A stretch of DNA of 47,032 bases from Chlorobiota bacterium (GCA_016868665.1 VGGK01000018.1:1-47032); one strand, 5' to 3'. Positions 36,035 through 45,059 are shown, numbered from the stretch's first letter. Translations and numbers: made by a program. The notes: generated from the letters alone by a model not told the origin.

Positions 36035-37342
36035 ATGAAGAAAACGCTGCTACGAAAAGCCGGAACCGCTGCCGCGCTGCTGCTCGTCACCCTGCCTTTG
36101 CAAGGAACAGCCGCTCCGCTGACGCTGGAGGAAACAATCCGGCTGGTACAGGAAAATAATCCGTCGCTGAAAGCCGCTGCTGAAGAGGTTACGGCTGCCG
36201 ACGCGCGCATCAGGAAAAGCAGAAGCGCATATTACCCGCAGATCACCGCCAGCGCAGGATATACGTATCTCGATCCGGTCTCCGAAATGGGTTTCAGCGG
36301 AAGCGAGCCGATACAGTTCATGCCGAACGACAACTACGAAGCGAAAGTCACCGCCAGAGCGACCCTGCTCGATTTCGGCAAACGGGGCAAAACTGTCGAT
36401 ATCGCACGCTCCGGCAGGAACGCAGCTGCTCATTCGTTCGACATCGCAGAGCGCGATATCTCCTATCAGACTGTAGAGCTTTTCTACGGTATCCTTTTCC
36501 TTCGCGAAAGCATCCGGGTTCAGGATAAAGAGATAACCGCACTTCAGAAAGCTCTCGACCACACATCAAAACGCTATCAGGCCGGAACCGCAACCCGATT
36601 CGACGTGCTTTCGACCGACGTGCGCATTCAGGCCGCCCGGTCGAAAAAGCTCTCGCTGCAGCACCAGCTCCGCCGTCACGAACTCACCCTGCACCGTCTG
36701 ACGGGGCTGGCTGTCAACGACCCGCTCGAGCTGAAAGGATCGTTCGACGTACGTCCTTCGTTCTCCGACGAAGCTTCGCTTGTCGCCGCAGCACTGCAGA
36801 GGCGCTCCGAATCGAAGCTTGCCGCCGAACAGGAACAAACGGCCAGGGCGAACCGCTCCATCGCCATGAAGCAGGGGCTCCCGGTGGTCAGCGCAAGCGC
36901 TTCGTGGGGCATAGCCAACGGCTACCAGCCGGATATCGACGAAATCCGCGAAAACGTCGCCGCCGGCATCCACGTAGAACTGCCGATCTTCACGGGATTC
37001 CGCACCTCCGCCGAACGCCAGGAATCCTCGGCTTTGCTGCGCGCAGCGGCACAGCGCCGGATCGACGCCGAACAGCGGATTAAAACAGACGTCGAAGAGA
37101 CCCTGCACGCATTCGAAACATCTCGCGAGAACATCCTCACCACCCAGTCGCAGCTGCAGCAGGCAAGACTTGCCGCCGAACATGCCCGTGCCCGGTACGA
37201 AAACGGCGTGGCAACGACACTCGACCTGCTCGATACCGAAGCAGCGCTTGCTCAGGCAGAACTGGCAAGACTTCAGGCGGCATACGACTACCTTATGAAC
37301 AATTATGCCCTCAAACGGGCAACCGGGGAGACCTTCTGGTAA
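36035..37342 (+). CDS. TolC-family outer-membrane efflux protein
   Basis: Outer-membrane channel of a tripartite exporter. From the ATG at 36035 it has 435 residues with a signal peptide (MKKTLLRKAGTAAALLLVTL, cut after a TAA-type site) and two OEP repeats. The hairpin helices recur as LTLEETIRLVQENNPSLKAAAEEV and a matching segment near residue 235, and a conserved YEAKVTARATLLDFGKRGK strand is present. The ATG at 36005 gives an alternative 10-residue extension. It is the first gene of the sigma-54 operon, with 5 bases to the usp gene. Confidence 0.92.
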   Translation: MKKTLLRKAGTAAALLLVTLPLQGTAAPLTLEETIRLVQENNPSLKAAAEEVTAADARIRKSRSAYYPQITASAGYTYLDPVSEMGFSGSEPIQFMPNDNYEAKVTARATLLDFGKRGKTVDIARSGRNAAAHSFDIAERDISYQTVELFYGILFLRESIRVQDKEITALQKALDHTSKRYQAGTATRFDVLSTDVRIQAARSKKLSLQHQLRRHELTLHRLTGLAVNDPLELKGSFDVRPSFSDEASLVAAALQRRSESKLAAEQEQTARANRSIAMKQGLPVVSASASWGIANGYQPDIDEIRENVAAGIHVELPIFTGFRTSAERQESSALLRAAAQRRIDAEQRIKTDVEETLHAFETSRENILTTQSQLQQARLAAEHARARYENGVATTLDLLDTEAALAQAELARLQAAYDYLMNNYALKRATGETFW

Positions 37343-37347
37343 ACACA

Positions 37348-37800
37348 ATGGACAATCAACTTAAAAGCATTCTCTGCGCAGTGGACTTTTCCGGGCTCTC
37401 CGACCACGTAGTCGCCTATGCGGCCGATCTGCAGCATGGCGGAGCGGAACTGACGCTCCTGTACGTCGAACCTGAAGAAAGCAACAGCGACTGCCTGCTG
37501 AAAAAGCATCTGCACGCTTTTTCGCGCTACAGCGACATCCTGGCCCGCCGCGGAGGCAGCGCGCTGTTCACGGTCCGGTATGGCGACCCGGCAACCGCGA
37601 TTCTTTCCTATGCCGAGCAGCATCATGCGGACCTGCTCGTGCTCGGATCGCACGGAAGCATGGCATTCACAAGACTGCTCATGGGCAGCACGGCCGAAAC
37701 CGTCATGCGAAGAGCATCCTGCGCGGTCGTCATCTATAAATCGCCCGAACCGGATTCCGACGCACAGTCGCGAATGGAACGGATAACGCAGGTTTCATAG
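37348..37800 (+). CDS. Universal stress protein (UspA-like)
   Basis: A 150-residue cytoplasmic UspA-fold protein. The ATP-binding motif G-x2-G-x9-G-S is visible as GSHGSMAFTRLLMGS, followed by the typical strand SCAVVIYK. The N-terminus ILCAVDFSGLSDHVVAYAADL is standard. It sits between the outer-membrane and inner-membrane efflux genes, 5 bases after the tolC-like gene and 40 bases before the emrA-like gene, so it is transcribed with them. A function in the pump is unproved. Confidence 0.92.
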   Translation: MDNQLKSILCAVDFSGLSDHVVAYAADLQHGGAELTLLYVEPEESNSDCLLKKHLHAFSRYSDILARRGGSALFTVRYGDPATAILSYAEQHHADLLVLGSHGSMAFTRLLMGSTAETVMRRASCAVVIYKSPEPDSDAQSRMERITQVS

Positions 37801-37840
37801 CGGATCAACCTCGAACGACAAGAAGATAACAATCAGCATA

Positions 37841-38833
37841 ATGGCAGAACAAGAAATCGGTAACAGCGCAACTGCGACAGCAAAAGAATCTCCGAAAGCA
37901 TCGAATCCGCTGCGGCTCGTCATAGCTGCGGTCGTCGTCCTCGGCGCGCTGTTCTGGGGCGGCAGGACGCTTTACCACTCATTCCTGTACGAAGAGACCG
38001 ACAACGCCCAGATCGAAGGCGATATCTATCCGGTGATCTCCCGGGTGCCTGGTCGGGTACAACAGGTACTTGTTACCGATAACCAGCAGGCGGCAAAAGG
38101 GGACACCCTTGTTCTTCTGGATCCTGCAGATTACGAAGTAAAAAAAGCCATTGCCGCAGCGGCGCTTGAAAACGCGAAAGCTTCGGTTGCAGCCGCAAGG
38201 GAAGCCGCTCTTGCGGCCGCAGCAAGCGGAAACCGGCTCAATGCCGACCTCCGGCGGAGCGAAAACCTCCGGCGCCAGGATGTCATATCGCCATCCGAAT
38301 TCGATGCGATACGGGCAGCGGCAACATCGGCCTCGGCTCAGTACGCCGCCGCCGAAAGTCAGCGGAAAGCGGCCGAAGCGCAGGTCGGTATCCGGCAGGC
38401 GGAACTTGAAAACGCAGAGTTGCAGCTCTCCTATACCGCAATAACAGCCCCGGCGGCCGGCCATGTATCGAAAAAGAACGTACAGCCCGGCCAGTACGTC
38501 GCCCCCGGCCAGCAGCTCATCGCGCTCGTCGGCAGCAGCGACCTCTGGGTGGTGGCGAATTTCAAGGAGACGCAGCTCGAAAACATCCGGCCCGGCCAGC
38601 CGGTCACCATCAGGGTTGACGCATACCCCGGCAAGGAGTTCGAGGGCAGAATCGAATCCATTTCTGCGGGAACCGGAGCCAGATTCTCGCTGCTGCCTCC
38701 CGATAATGCCAGCGGCAACTTCGTCAAGGTAGCGCAGCGCGTACCGGTCAAAATCGTCTTCAGCGAAAAACCCGGCAGAGAATACAAACTCGCAGCAGGG
38801 ATGAACGTTATCGTCGAAGTCAGGGTAAAATGA
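37841..38833 (+). CDS. HlyD/EmrA-type membrane fusion protein
   Basis: Periplasmic adaptor of a tripartite efflux pump, 330 residues. One N-terminal membrane helix (LVIAAVVVLGALFWGG, near 30) is followed by the lipoyl/barrel halves (YEETDNAQIEGDIYPVISRVPGRV and AGHVSKKNVQPGQYVAPGQQL), a long coiled coil of alanine-rich heptads near 100-190, and the beta-barrel part with GARFSLLPPDNASGNFVKVAQRVPV, the EmrA signature. It should link the DHA2 transporter to the TolC-like channel. The emrB-like gene overlaps its stop by ATGA. Confidence 0.94.
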   Translation: MAEQEIGNSATATAKESPKASNPLRLVIAAVVVLGALFWGGRTLYHSFLYEETDNAQIEGDIYPVISRVPGRVQQVLVTDNQQAAKGDTLVLLDPADYEVKKAIAAAALENAKASVAAAREAALAAAASGNRLNADLRRSENLRRQDVISPSEFDAIRAAATSASAQYAAAESQRKAAEAQVGIRQAELENAELQLSYTAITAPAAGHVSKKNVQPGQYVAPGQQLIALVGSSDLWVVANFKETQLENIRPGQPVTIRVDAYPGKEFEGRIESISAGTGARFSLLPPDNASGNFVKVAQRVPVKIVFSEKPGREYKLAAGMNVIVEVRVK

Positions 38834-40428
38834 GCGGAACGGCAACGGCGGCCTCGCTGCAGGCAGGCGGACACATCTACGAAACCGGAGCAAGGAGGGT
38901 TATCATCACCCTCACGGTTATCGTTTCGGCAATGCTCGAGCTGATCGACACCACCATCGTCAACGTGGCCATCACCCAGATCAGCGGCAACCTCGGCGCA
39001 AGCATCGAAGACGTCGCCTGGGTGGTCACCAGCTACGCCATCGCCAACGTCATCGTCATTCCGCTCTCCGGATTCCTCGGCAACCTGCTTGGACGACGCA
39101 CCTACTACATCGGCTCCATCCTGCTCTTCACCGTGGCGTCCCTCCTATGCGGCCTTGCCACCGACATCTGGGCGCTGGTCTTCTTCCGCTTTCTGCAGGG
39201 CATCGGCGGCGGCGCGCTCCTGCCGACCTCGCAGGCGATTCTCTACGAAACCTATCCCCCCGAAGACCGGGGCAAAGCCACCGGCATCTTCTCCATGGGC
39301 CTCGTGCTCGGACCGACCATCGGCCCGCTGCTCGGAGGCTATCTTGTTGACTATTTAAGCTGGGAATGGTGCTTCTTCGTGAACATCCCCATCGGTCTGC
39401 TTGCCGCATGGTCTTCATTCGCCTTCATCCGCGAACCCAAAACCGTGCACAAGGTCACCAGAATCGACTGGACCGGCATCGGCCTTCTTGCCGTCGGTAT
39501 CGGATCGCTGCAGTTCATCCTCGAACGAGGCGAATCCAGGGACTGGTTCGAAACCTCCTACATCACCTGGTTCACCCTCATCGCCGTCGTCTCGCTGCTG
39601 CTCTTCGTCTGGTGGGAACTGCGGACAGAAGAGCCCGCAGTCGATCTCAGGGTGCTGGCCCGGAGCCACAACCTCGCCATCGCAGCCGTACTCACGTTCA
39701 TCGTCGGCTACGGCCTCTACGGATCGCTCTTTGTCTTTCCGGTCTTCGTGCAGCACCTGCTCGGCTTTACGGCCGTCCTGACAGGACTCGTACTCTTTCC
39801 CAGTGCCATGCTTACCGGGGTCATCTCCATGCCGCTCGGCATAGCGATGCAGCGGGGCGCCTCGCCGAAAATACTCATGGGCATCGGTATGGGCGCATTC
39901 GCGCTCTTCTGCTGGGAACTTGGCCAGCAGACCATGCAGTCGGGGGCTTCCAACTTCTTCTGGGTGCTGCTGCTGCGAGGCCTTGCGCTCGGCTTCATCT
40001 TCATTCCGGTCACCCTGCTTGCTGTCTCGGGCCTTCACGGAAAAGATATCGGCCAGGCAACAGGTCTCAATAACATGGTGCGTCAGCTCGGCGGCTCCTT
40101 CGGCATCGCGCTCACCAACACCTATATAGCCAAACGCGTGGCCGCACACCGCACGGAACTGCTTGGCCACCTGTCGCCTTACGACCCTGCTGCCGTGGAA
40201 CGCCTTGAAGGCATCCGTCAGGCTGCCGGAACGCGAATGCTCTCGCCGGTCGAAGCAGAACAAGCCTCTTTGAGAGCTCTGGAAGGCACCGTTACGGCAC
40301 AGAGCTACCATCTCGCCTATATGGACGCTTTCATGCTGATAGCCGCGCTCTTCGCCCTCTCGATGCCGCTGCTGTTCTTCATCAAGCTGAAAAAAGGAGA
40401 GAAGGCCGACCTCTCGTCGGCTCACTGA
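38830..40428 (+). CDS. DHA2-family (EmrB-type) drug exporter
   Basis: A 532-residue inner-membrane major facilitator with 14 membrane segments, exporting hydrophobic compounds by proton antiport. The DHA2 motif LEL-IDTTIVNVAITQI is near residue 37, motif A-like GNLLGRRTYYIG is at ~80 and motif C-like GLVLGPTIGPLLGGYL at ~155. With the preceding adaptor and outer-membrane protein it makes a full EmrAB-TolC-like pump. The ATG overlaps the adaptor stop by four bases, and the stop overlaps msrB convergently by 7 bases. Confidence 0.94.
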   Translation: MSGTATAASLQAGGHIYETGARRVIITLTVIVSAMLELIDTTIVNVAITQISGNLGASIEDVAWVVTSYAIANVIVIPLSGFLGNLLGRRTYYIGSILLFTVASLLCGLATDIWALVFFRFLQGIGGGALLPTSQAILYETYPPEDRGKATGIFSMGLVLGPTIGPLLGGYLVDYLSWEWCFFVNIPIGLLAAWSSFAFIREPKTVHKVTRIDWTGIGLLAVGIGSLQFILERGESRDWFETSYITWFTLIAVVSLLLFVWWELRTEEPAVDLRVLARSHNLAIAAVLTFIVGYGLYGSLFVFPVFVQHLLGFTAVLTGLVLFPSAMLTGVISMPLGIAMQRGASPKILMGIGMGAFALFCWELGQQTMQSGASNFFWVLLLRGLALGFIFIPVTLLAVSGLHGKDIGQATGLNNMVRQLGGSFGIALTNTYIAKRVAAHRTELLGHLSPYDPAAVERLEGIRQAAGTRMLSPVEAEQASLRALEGTVTAQSYHLAYMDAFMLIAALFALSMPLLFFIKLKKGEKADLSSAH

Positions 40429-40970
40429 CCCGCTGCCGTATCCGGCTCGAAATCGAGCACTATCGAATTCATGCAGAACCGCTTGCCGGTCGGGGGCGAT
40501 CCGTCGTCGAACACGTGTCCGAGATGCGCGCCGCATCGTCCGCAGAGCACTTCGGTACGCGACATACCAAACGCCATATCGGCACGGTACTCAACGCTGG
40601 CCGGACGCACGGTCTCGAAAAAGCTCGGCCAGCCGCAGGTACTGGCGAACTTCGCATCCGAACGGAACAGTGCATTGCCGCATGCTGCGCAGTAATAAGT
40701 GCCGATACCCTCGAAATCCCATAGTTTCCCGGTGAATGCCCGCTCGGTACCTGCCTTGCGCGCCACCTCGTATACCTCCGGAGAGAGTACCTTTTTCCAG
40801 ACGGAATCGGGCAGATCGAGCTTCGTGGTATCGGTCCGGGAGCAGTAGGGATTCGAGACGCTATGCTCGTTCATGGCTTCAGATGATGAGAATTTCGACG
40901 GCGGCTGCCCGGCGCTGCAGGCAAATAGCACCACGGTCGTTATAAACAGGAGAATCGTCGTTCGATGCAT
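40422..40970 (-). CDS. msrB: Peptide methionine-R-sulfoxide reductase, lipoprotein form
   Basis: Reduces methionine-R-sulfoxide in oxidised proteins. From the ATG at 40970 the product has 182 residues and begins with a lipoprotein signal (LLFITTVVLFAC, then SAG), so it should be membrane-anchored outside the cytoplasm. The MsrB domain has two zinc-binding CxxC pairs (CAAC and CGRC), GWPSFFE, and the catalytic Cys in RFCMNS. The frame upstream of 40970 is open but unlike the family. Its end overlaps the emrB-like gene by 7 bases. The reductant must be delivered across the membrane. Confidence 0.94.
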   Translation of the reverse strand: MHRTTILLFITTVVLFACSAGQPPSKFSSSEAMNEHSVSNPYCSRTDTTKLDLPDSVWKKVLSPEVYEVARKAGTERAFTGKLWDFEGIGTYYCAACGNALFRSDAKFASTCGWPSFFETVRPASVEYRADMAFGMSRTEVLCGRCGAHLGHVFDDGSPPTGKRFCMNSIVLDFEPDTAAGQ

Positions 40971-41068
40971 TAGAGTCAATGATATTTTCAACCGTGAACG
41001 CTCCAGACGCTCTCGATGTTCCGTCATTACGCATGCAAAATTTTTCAATTTCCATTACAGGAGGATCT

Positions 41069-41647
41069 ATGCGATTCGAAAAAACCTTTCAGATACCGGC
41101 CGTCATTGCCTTGTCCTGCGCATTGGTCATACCTGCCCCGGCAAAGGCAGCGGACGGCAAAAACACCAGGGCGGTCGCCGCAGCGGTGGCTGCAGCCGCA
41201 ATTATCGGTCTGGCTGTAAGCGCGGCGCACCATCACGGCCACTATGAAAACGGCAGCGAATACGACGATCCTCGGGACAGTGCCGAATTCGATCGCGGTT
41301 ACCGCGACGGCCTGCACGATGCCCGTCGTAACAATTACAACCGCACAGAGGCTTATCGTGACGGATACAGAGCAGGCAAGGACGAACGCGAGTTGCGAAT
41401 CAGCCACAATCAGAGCAACCGCTGGGAGCCGGGGCGACATGTTGCCGATTCGAATATGATGTACAGAGCCACCGAAGAAGCCGAGCGATACTGGAACCTC
41501 CCCCGCGGCAGCGCAACTCCTGTCCGTTCGAGCTATAACGAAGAAAACGGAAACTACAGGGTTCTCGTCGCGGCAGGCTACCTCAGGGGCACGTGCGTCT
41601 TCGACAGATACGGAAGGGTTATCCGGTTCAGCGACAAAACGGACTGA
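41069..41647 (+). CDS. Exported hypothetical protein
   Basis: A 192-residue protein with a signal peptide (MRFEKTFQIPAVIALSCALV, cut near AKA-AD) and a short Ala-rich hydrophobic segment (AVAAAVAAAAIIGLAVSAA) that could be a membrane anchor. The middle carries two copies of a YRDG motif (RGYRDGLHDARRNNY and EAYRDGYRAGKDEREL), a pattern common in periplasmic proteins of unknown function. An AGGAGG ribosome-binding site fixes the start at 41069. It is divergent from msrB with 98 bases between. I do not recognise a function. Confidence 0.75.
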   Translation: MRFEKTFQIPAVIALSCALVIPAPAKAADGKNTRAVAAAVAAAAIIGLAVSAAHHHGHYENGSEYDDPRDSAEFDRGYRDGLHDARRNNYNRTEAYRDGYRAGKDERELRISHNQSNRWEPGRHVADSNMMYRATEEAERYWNLPRGSATPVRSSYNEENGNYRVLVAAGYLRGTCVFDRYGRVIRFSDKTD

Positions 41648-41734
41648 CTCCGGCAAACAAGCCGAAGCGGCTGCCGATCAGCGCAACAAAGGCTTTCCGG
41701 CGCCGCTTCGTTCGTGCCTGCAAGTGCATTGCCG

Positions 41735-43054
41735 CTACTCGCCTCTATCTTCGCGGTACTCATGCCACGCCGACTGAATCTCCTTACGATAGCTGAAAAG
41801 AAGGGCTGTTGCCAGCAGCACGACGATGCTGCCGATGCGAATGGCTATCGCCGTACCGAACTGCTCGGAAAGAAAACCTACCTGCAGGTTGCCCAGCGGC
41901 ATGAACCCCATCAGCACCATAAGGTAAATGCTCATCACCCGGCCGCGATACCGGTCCTCCACGAGGCGCTGCACCGTTGCCGTCATGGTTGCAAAGGCCG
42001 AAAGCATGCCGATGCCGGCGATGAAAAGAAAGCCGAGCGCAAGATGCGCATCCGAAGCAAAGGTGAATGCCGTAAGCGCAAGCGAAAAGGTGAGAATGCC
42101 GCCGATAACCATGGCGCTGCTTCGTATTTTGCCGGAGGACATCGAAACCAGAAACGTACCCGAAAGCGAGCCGAGCCCGAAAGCCGAAAAGAGGTACCCC
42201 ATGCCGTCGGAACTCATCCCGAAAGTCTGCTTGGCCACAACCGGCAGCATCGACATGAACGACCAGCCGAATATCGACACAACCGACACGAAAAGCACGA
42301 TTGTGCGGATCAGCGGATGCTCCCACGTGTAGATGATGCCGTCGCGGATCGACCGAAGCGGCGGCTGATGCGCATCGGCGTTCTTGCGGGGCGCTACGGT
42401 ATGAATCCCGAGCAAGGCGACGATTACCGCCACATAGCTCAGGCCGTTAGCCATGAAGGCCCCCCCGGTGCCGATCCAGGCGATCATGAGGCCGGCAATC
42501 GCCGGACCGATCACCCTCGACGCATTGAAAATGGCAGCATTCAACGCAACAGCCGAGTGAAGCTGATCCCGCTCCACCATTTCACTGAGAAACGCCTGGA
42601 TCGCCGGGGTAGCCACTGCGGCGACACAGCCGAGCAGGAAAGCCAGAGCAATGATGATCGGCACAGTCACGGCACCGGTCAGCGTGAAAATACCCAGAAC
42701 GAACGCAAGCAGCATCGAAGCTCCCTGCGTCCAGAGCAGTATGGTCTTGCGATTATACCGATCGACGATCACGCCGCCGATAAGAGAAAGGAAAAGGGTC
42801 GGCAGCGATGAGGCCGCAGCCGTAACCCCGACCTGAAACGCCGAGCCGGTCATCTCCAGAACCAGCCACCCCTGGGCCACCATCTGCAACCAGGTGCCGA
42901 TCATGGAAACAATCTGCCCGATGAAATACCTGCGGAAATTCCGGCTCCTGAAAGCAGGAAATGCCGAAAGCGCCCTCTCTTTCATGGTAGTCGGGTTCTG
43001 CTCCGCAGCGGAATTGCCTTTACCGTTTATCAATTCGTCAGCTTGCTCGTTCAT
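41735..43054 (-). CDS. MFS transporter (enterobactin-exporter-like)
   Basis: A 439-residue inner-membrane protein with about 12 membrane segments, of the MFS_3/EntS-like group. FRSRNFRRYFIGQIVSMIGTWLQMVAQGWL at residues ~36-65 is the typical first segment, GGVIVDRYNRKTILL is motif A, and ESMLPVVAK/FGMSSDGMG-like loops are present. Substrate unknown; the family exports siderophores, macrolides or other small molecules. A soluble N-terminal ~25 residues precede the first helix. AAGGAC lies before the ATG. Transcribed on its own. Confidence 0.85.
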   Translation of the reverse strand: MNEQADELINGKGNSAAEQNPTTMKERALSAFPAFRSRNFRRYFIGQIVSMIGTWLQMVAQGWLVLEMTGSAFQVGVTAAASSLPTLFLSLIGGVIVDRYNRKTILLWTQGASMLLAFVLGIFTLTGAVTVPIIIALAFLLGCVAAVATPAIQAFLSEMVERDQLHSAVALNAAIFNASRVIGPAIAGLMIAWIGTGGAFMANGLSYVAVIVALLGIHTVAPRKNADAHQPPLRSIRDGIIYTWEHPLIRTIVLFVSVVSIFGWSFMSMLPVVAKQTFGMSSDGMGYLFSAFGLGSLSGTFLVSMSSGKIRSSAMVIGGILTFSLALTAFTFASDAHLALGFLFIAGIGMLSAFATMTATVQRLVEDRYRGRVMSIYLMVLMGFMPLGNLQVGFLSEQFGTAIAIRIGSIVVLLATALLFSYRKEIQSAWHEYREDRGE

Positions 43055-43254
43055 TGATTGTCCTTGTCATTTCCATCTTTCGGATCATACTGCTTACCGT
43101 CGGAAAAGTAGGAAAAGAAATGGTATTGAACGAAGAAGATATAAGCCCATGAAGCAGTCCTCCTCTCAACTTTGTTTTTCAGCATATGAACTTCTATCTT
43201 TTCCATGCAGTTAATATTATTCAACATCCCCGCAACTTTTTAACAGGAAGCGAC

Positions 43255-44193
43255 ATGAAAAGAATCACCATCCCGACACTGCTTGCGATCGTGCTTTTCC
43301 TTTGTCAATCGCTGAGCTACGCGGCCGTCAGCCAGTTTACCGGCACCTGGAAAAACAGCGATCCCAACACCGGAGGCGTCACGAAACTGACCATCTCCGG
43401 AAACGCGAACTCGCTCAAAATGCGCGCCTGGGGCAAATGCCACCCGCAGGACTGCGACTGGGGCGAAGTGAGTGCCTATGCTTACGCCTCCGGCGTATCC
43501 TCCAATCTCGAACAGAACGCCAATACCGTTTCGGCGATCTTTACGACCGGATTCAGCCAGACGCAGGTCATCGTCAAGCCTCTCGGCAGTAACCGCCTCC
43601 GCGCCGACGTCTATACCCGATTCACCGACGGCAGCGGGCGCTCGAACTACAGCGCATCATACACCTTCAACAAGCAGCTGATCGTCGGCCCAATAGCCCC
43701 AATCGGCCCGATAGGGCCAATAGGTACGCTGCCAGCGATCCAGGAGGACTGCATTCCGTTCAACCCGGCAACCGCCACCGTGAAAAACATCGACGGACGC
43801 TGGACGATAGTAGACGGCGATCACCTGATGTTCAATTTCGGCGATAAACGAATGGAAGCCATTAAAGCACTGGGCATCATCAAATACTACCGGATGAACA
43901 GTTCGTGCTTCGTCGGACGCCCCGATGCGAGCTTCCAGTACCTGCTGGTTAACGGCAGGGCGCCGCAGGGTGCGATGCCCGGAGAGGACTGCGTAGCATT
44001 CAACCCGAATACAATCGAAGTCAAAAACATCGGCGGACGCTGGAAGATCGTCGACGGAAGCCACTGGGTCTTCGATTTCGAAGGCAAGGAAGACGAAGCC
44101 AGACAAGCCTTCGCCATCATCAAAAAGTACGGCTTCACCCGATCATGCTTCGTCGGACGCCCCGACCCGAGCTTCCAGTACCTGAGGAAGTAA
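43255..44193 (+). CDS. Exported protein with GPI-rich linker and two C-terminal repeats
   Basis: A 312-residue secreted protein. Signal peptide MKRITIPTLLAIVLFLCQSL is cut near SYA-AV. Residues 24-140 form a beta-rich domain (FTGTWKNSDPNTGGVTKL onward) with one Cys pair. A GPIAPIGPIGPIG linker (145-157) follows. Two copies of a repeat then begin with EDC at 164 and 244, 80 residues apart, each with VKNI-GRW-IVDG and CFVGRPDxSFQYL. The ATG at 43255 is supported by AGGAAG; the upstream frame is ignored. A hairpin terminator follows. Function unknown. Confidence 0.8.
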   Translation: MKRITIPTLLAIVLFLCQSLSYAAVSQFTGTWKNSDPNTGGVTKLTISGNANSLKMRAWGKCHPQDCDWGEVSAYAYASGVSSNLEQNANTVSAIFTTGFSQTQVIVKPLGSNRLRADVYTRFTDGSGRSNYSASYTFNKQLIVGPIAPIGPIGPIGTLPAIQEDCIPFNPATATVKNIDGRWTIVDGDHLMFNFGDKRMEAIKALGIIKYYRMNSSCFVGRPDASFQYLLVNGRAPQGAMPGEDCVAFNPNTIEVKNIGGRWKIVDGSHWVFDFEGKEDEARQAFAIIKKYGFTRSCFVGRPDPSFQYLRK

Positions 44194-44213
44194 TCAGAAA
44201 AAGCAATACAGCA

Positions 44214-44245
44214 GGAACGCCCCGGCCATCAAACCGGGGCGTTCC
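44214..44245 (+). terminator. Hairpin after repeat protein gene
   Basis: GGAACGCCCCGG with CCGGGGCGTTCC is a perfect 12-bp stem with an 8-base loop 21 bases after the stop. The T-run is weak (CGTTATTCGCCTTTATT). Confidence 0.75.
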
Positions 44246-44333
44246 CGTTATTCGCCTTTATTTGCAGACAACGGAAGAGAACGATACCTTATTGAAATAA
44301 ATCACCATACCCGATAACAGGAGTCGTCAACCG

Positions 44334-45059
44334 ATGATCATTGCAAAAGAGGCCGTCACCCTCATCCATACCGACACAAACATCCATGGACTGCCCGAAA
44401 CGGAACTCTACAAAACCCTGTCGGACGACGAAAAAACAAGAGCGGATGGGTACCGCGTGACCGGCGATCGGGAACATTTCATTGCGCGACGGGGAATTCT
44501 CAGAAACCTTCTGGGGGCAAGCCTCGGCATTGAACCTTCGGAGTTGCACTTCTCAAGCACCCCTGTCGGAAAACCGTTCATCGCATCCCCCGAAAACTCC
44601 GGGATCTGGTTCAATCTCTCCTACAGCGGCAATCAGATCGTCTTTGCTTTCTCCGGGCATCCCGAAACAGGGATCGCCATCGAAAAGATACGCACGGTAG
44701 AAGGTATCGAAGAACTTGCCCGGAACCACTTCTGCGCCGAGGAATACGCCGTCATCATGAACCTGCCCAGCTGGGAAAAACACGGCGCATTCATTCGGAT
44801 ATGGAATCTCAAGGAAGCGCTGATCAAAGCCAGCGGCTGGCCTTGCGAACAGGGACTCGTCGCTTTCGATGTGGCGACATACTACCGGATGAACCGTTTC
44901 CGGATGCCATTCGGCGATAACTATACCTTCACCTGCATCACCCCGGTATTCGACTACATCTGCGGCTATGCAACCGCCCTCGCCATCCGCCTCGACCGGA
45001 ACGAACCCCTGAACCTCAGACGCTTCTCGCTGCAGGGCGGAGAGTACATCGAGCTCTGA
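44334..45059 (+). CDS. 4'-phosphopantetheinyl transferase family protein
   Basis: A 241-residue Sfp/Gsp-type enzyme that transfers phosphopantetheine from CoA to a carrier-protein serine. FNLSYSGNQIVFAFSG matches the Sfp FNxSHSG segment, but with Tyr for His, and WNLKEALIKASG matches WxxKEAxxKA. The motif usually read as GIDIE (two metal ligands) is GIAIE, so the Asp is Ala while the Glu remains. The terminal part has a basic segment. Its carrier-protein partner is not in the window. Because of the missing metal ligand the activity may be reduced or different. Confidence 0.82.
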   Translation: MIIAKEAVTLIHTDTNIHGLPETELYKTLSDDEKTRADGYRVTGDREHFIARRGILRNLLGASLGIEPSELHFSSTPVGKPFIASPENSGIWFNLSYSGNQIVFAFSGHPETGIAIEKIRTVEGIEELARNHFCAEEYAVIMNLPSWEKHGAFIRIWNLKEALIKASGWPCEQGLVAFDVATYYRMNRFRMPFGDNYTFTCITPVFDYICGYATALAIRLDRNEPLNLRRFSLQGGEYIEL

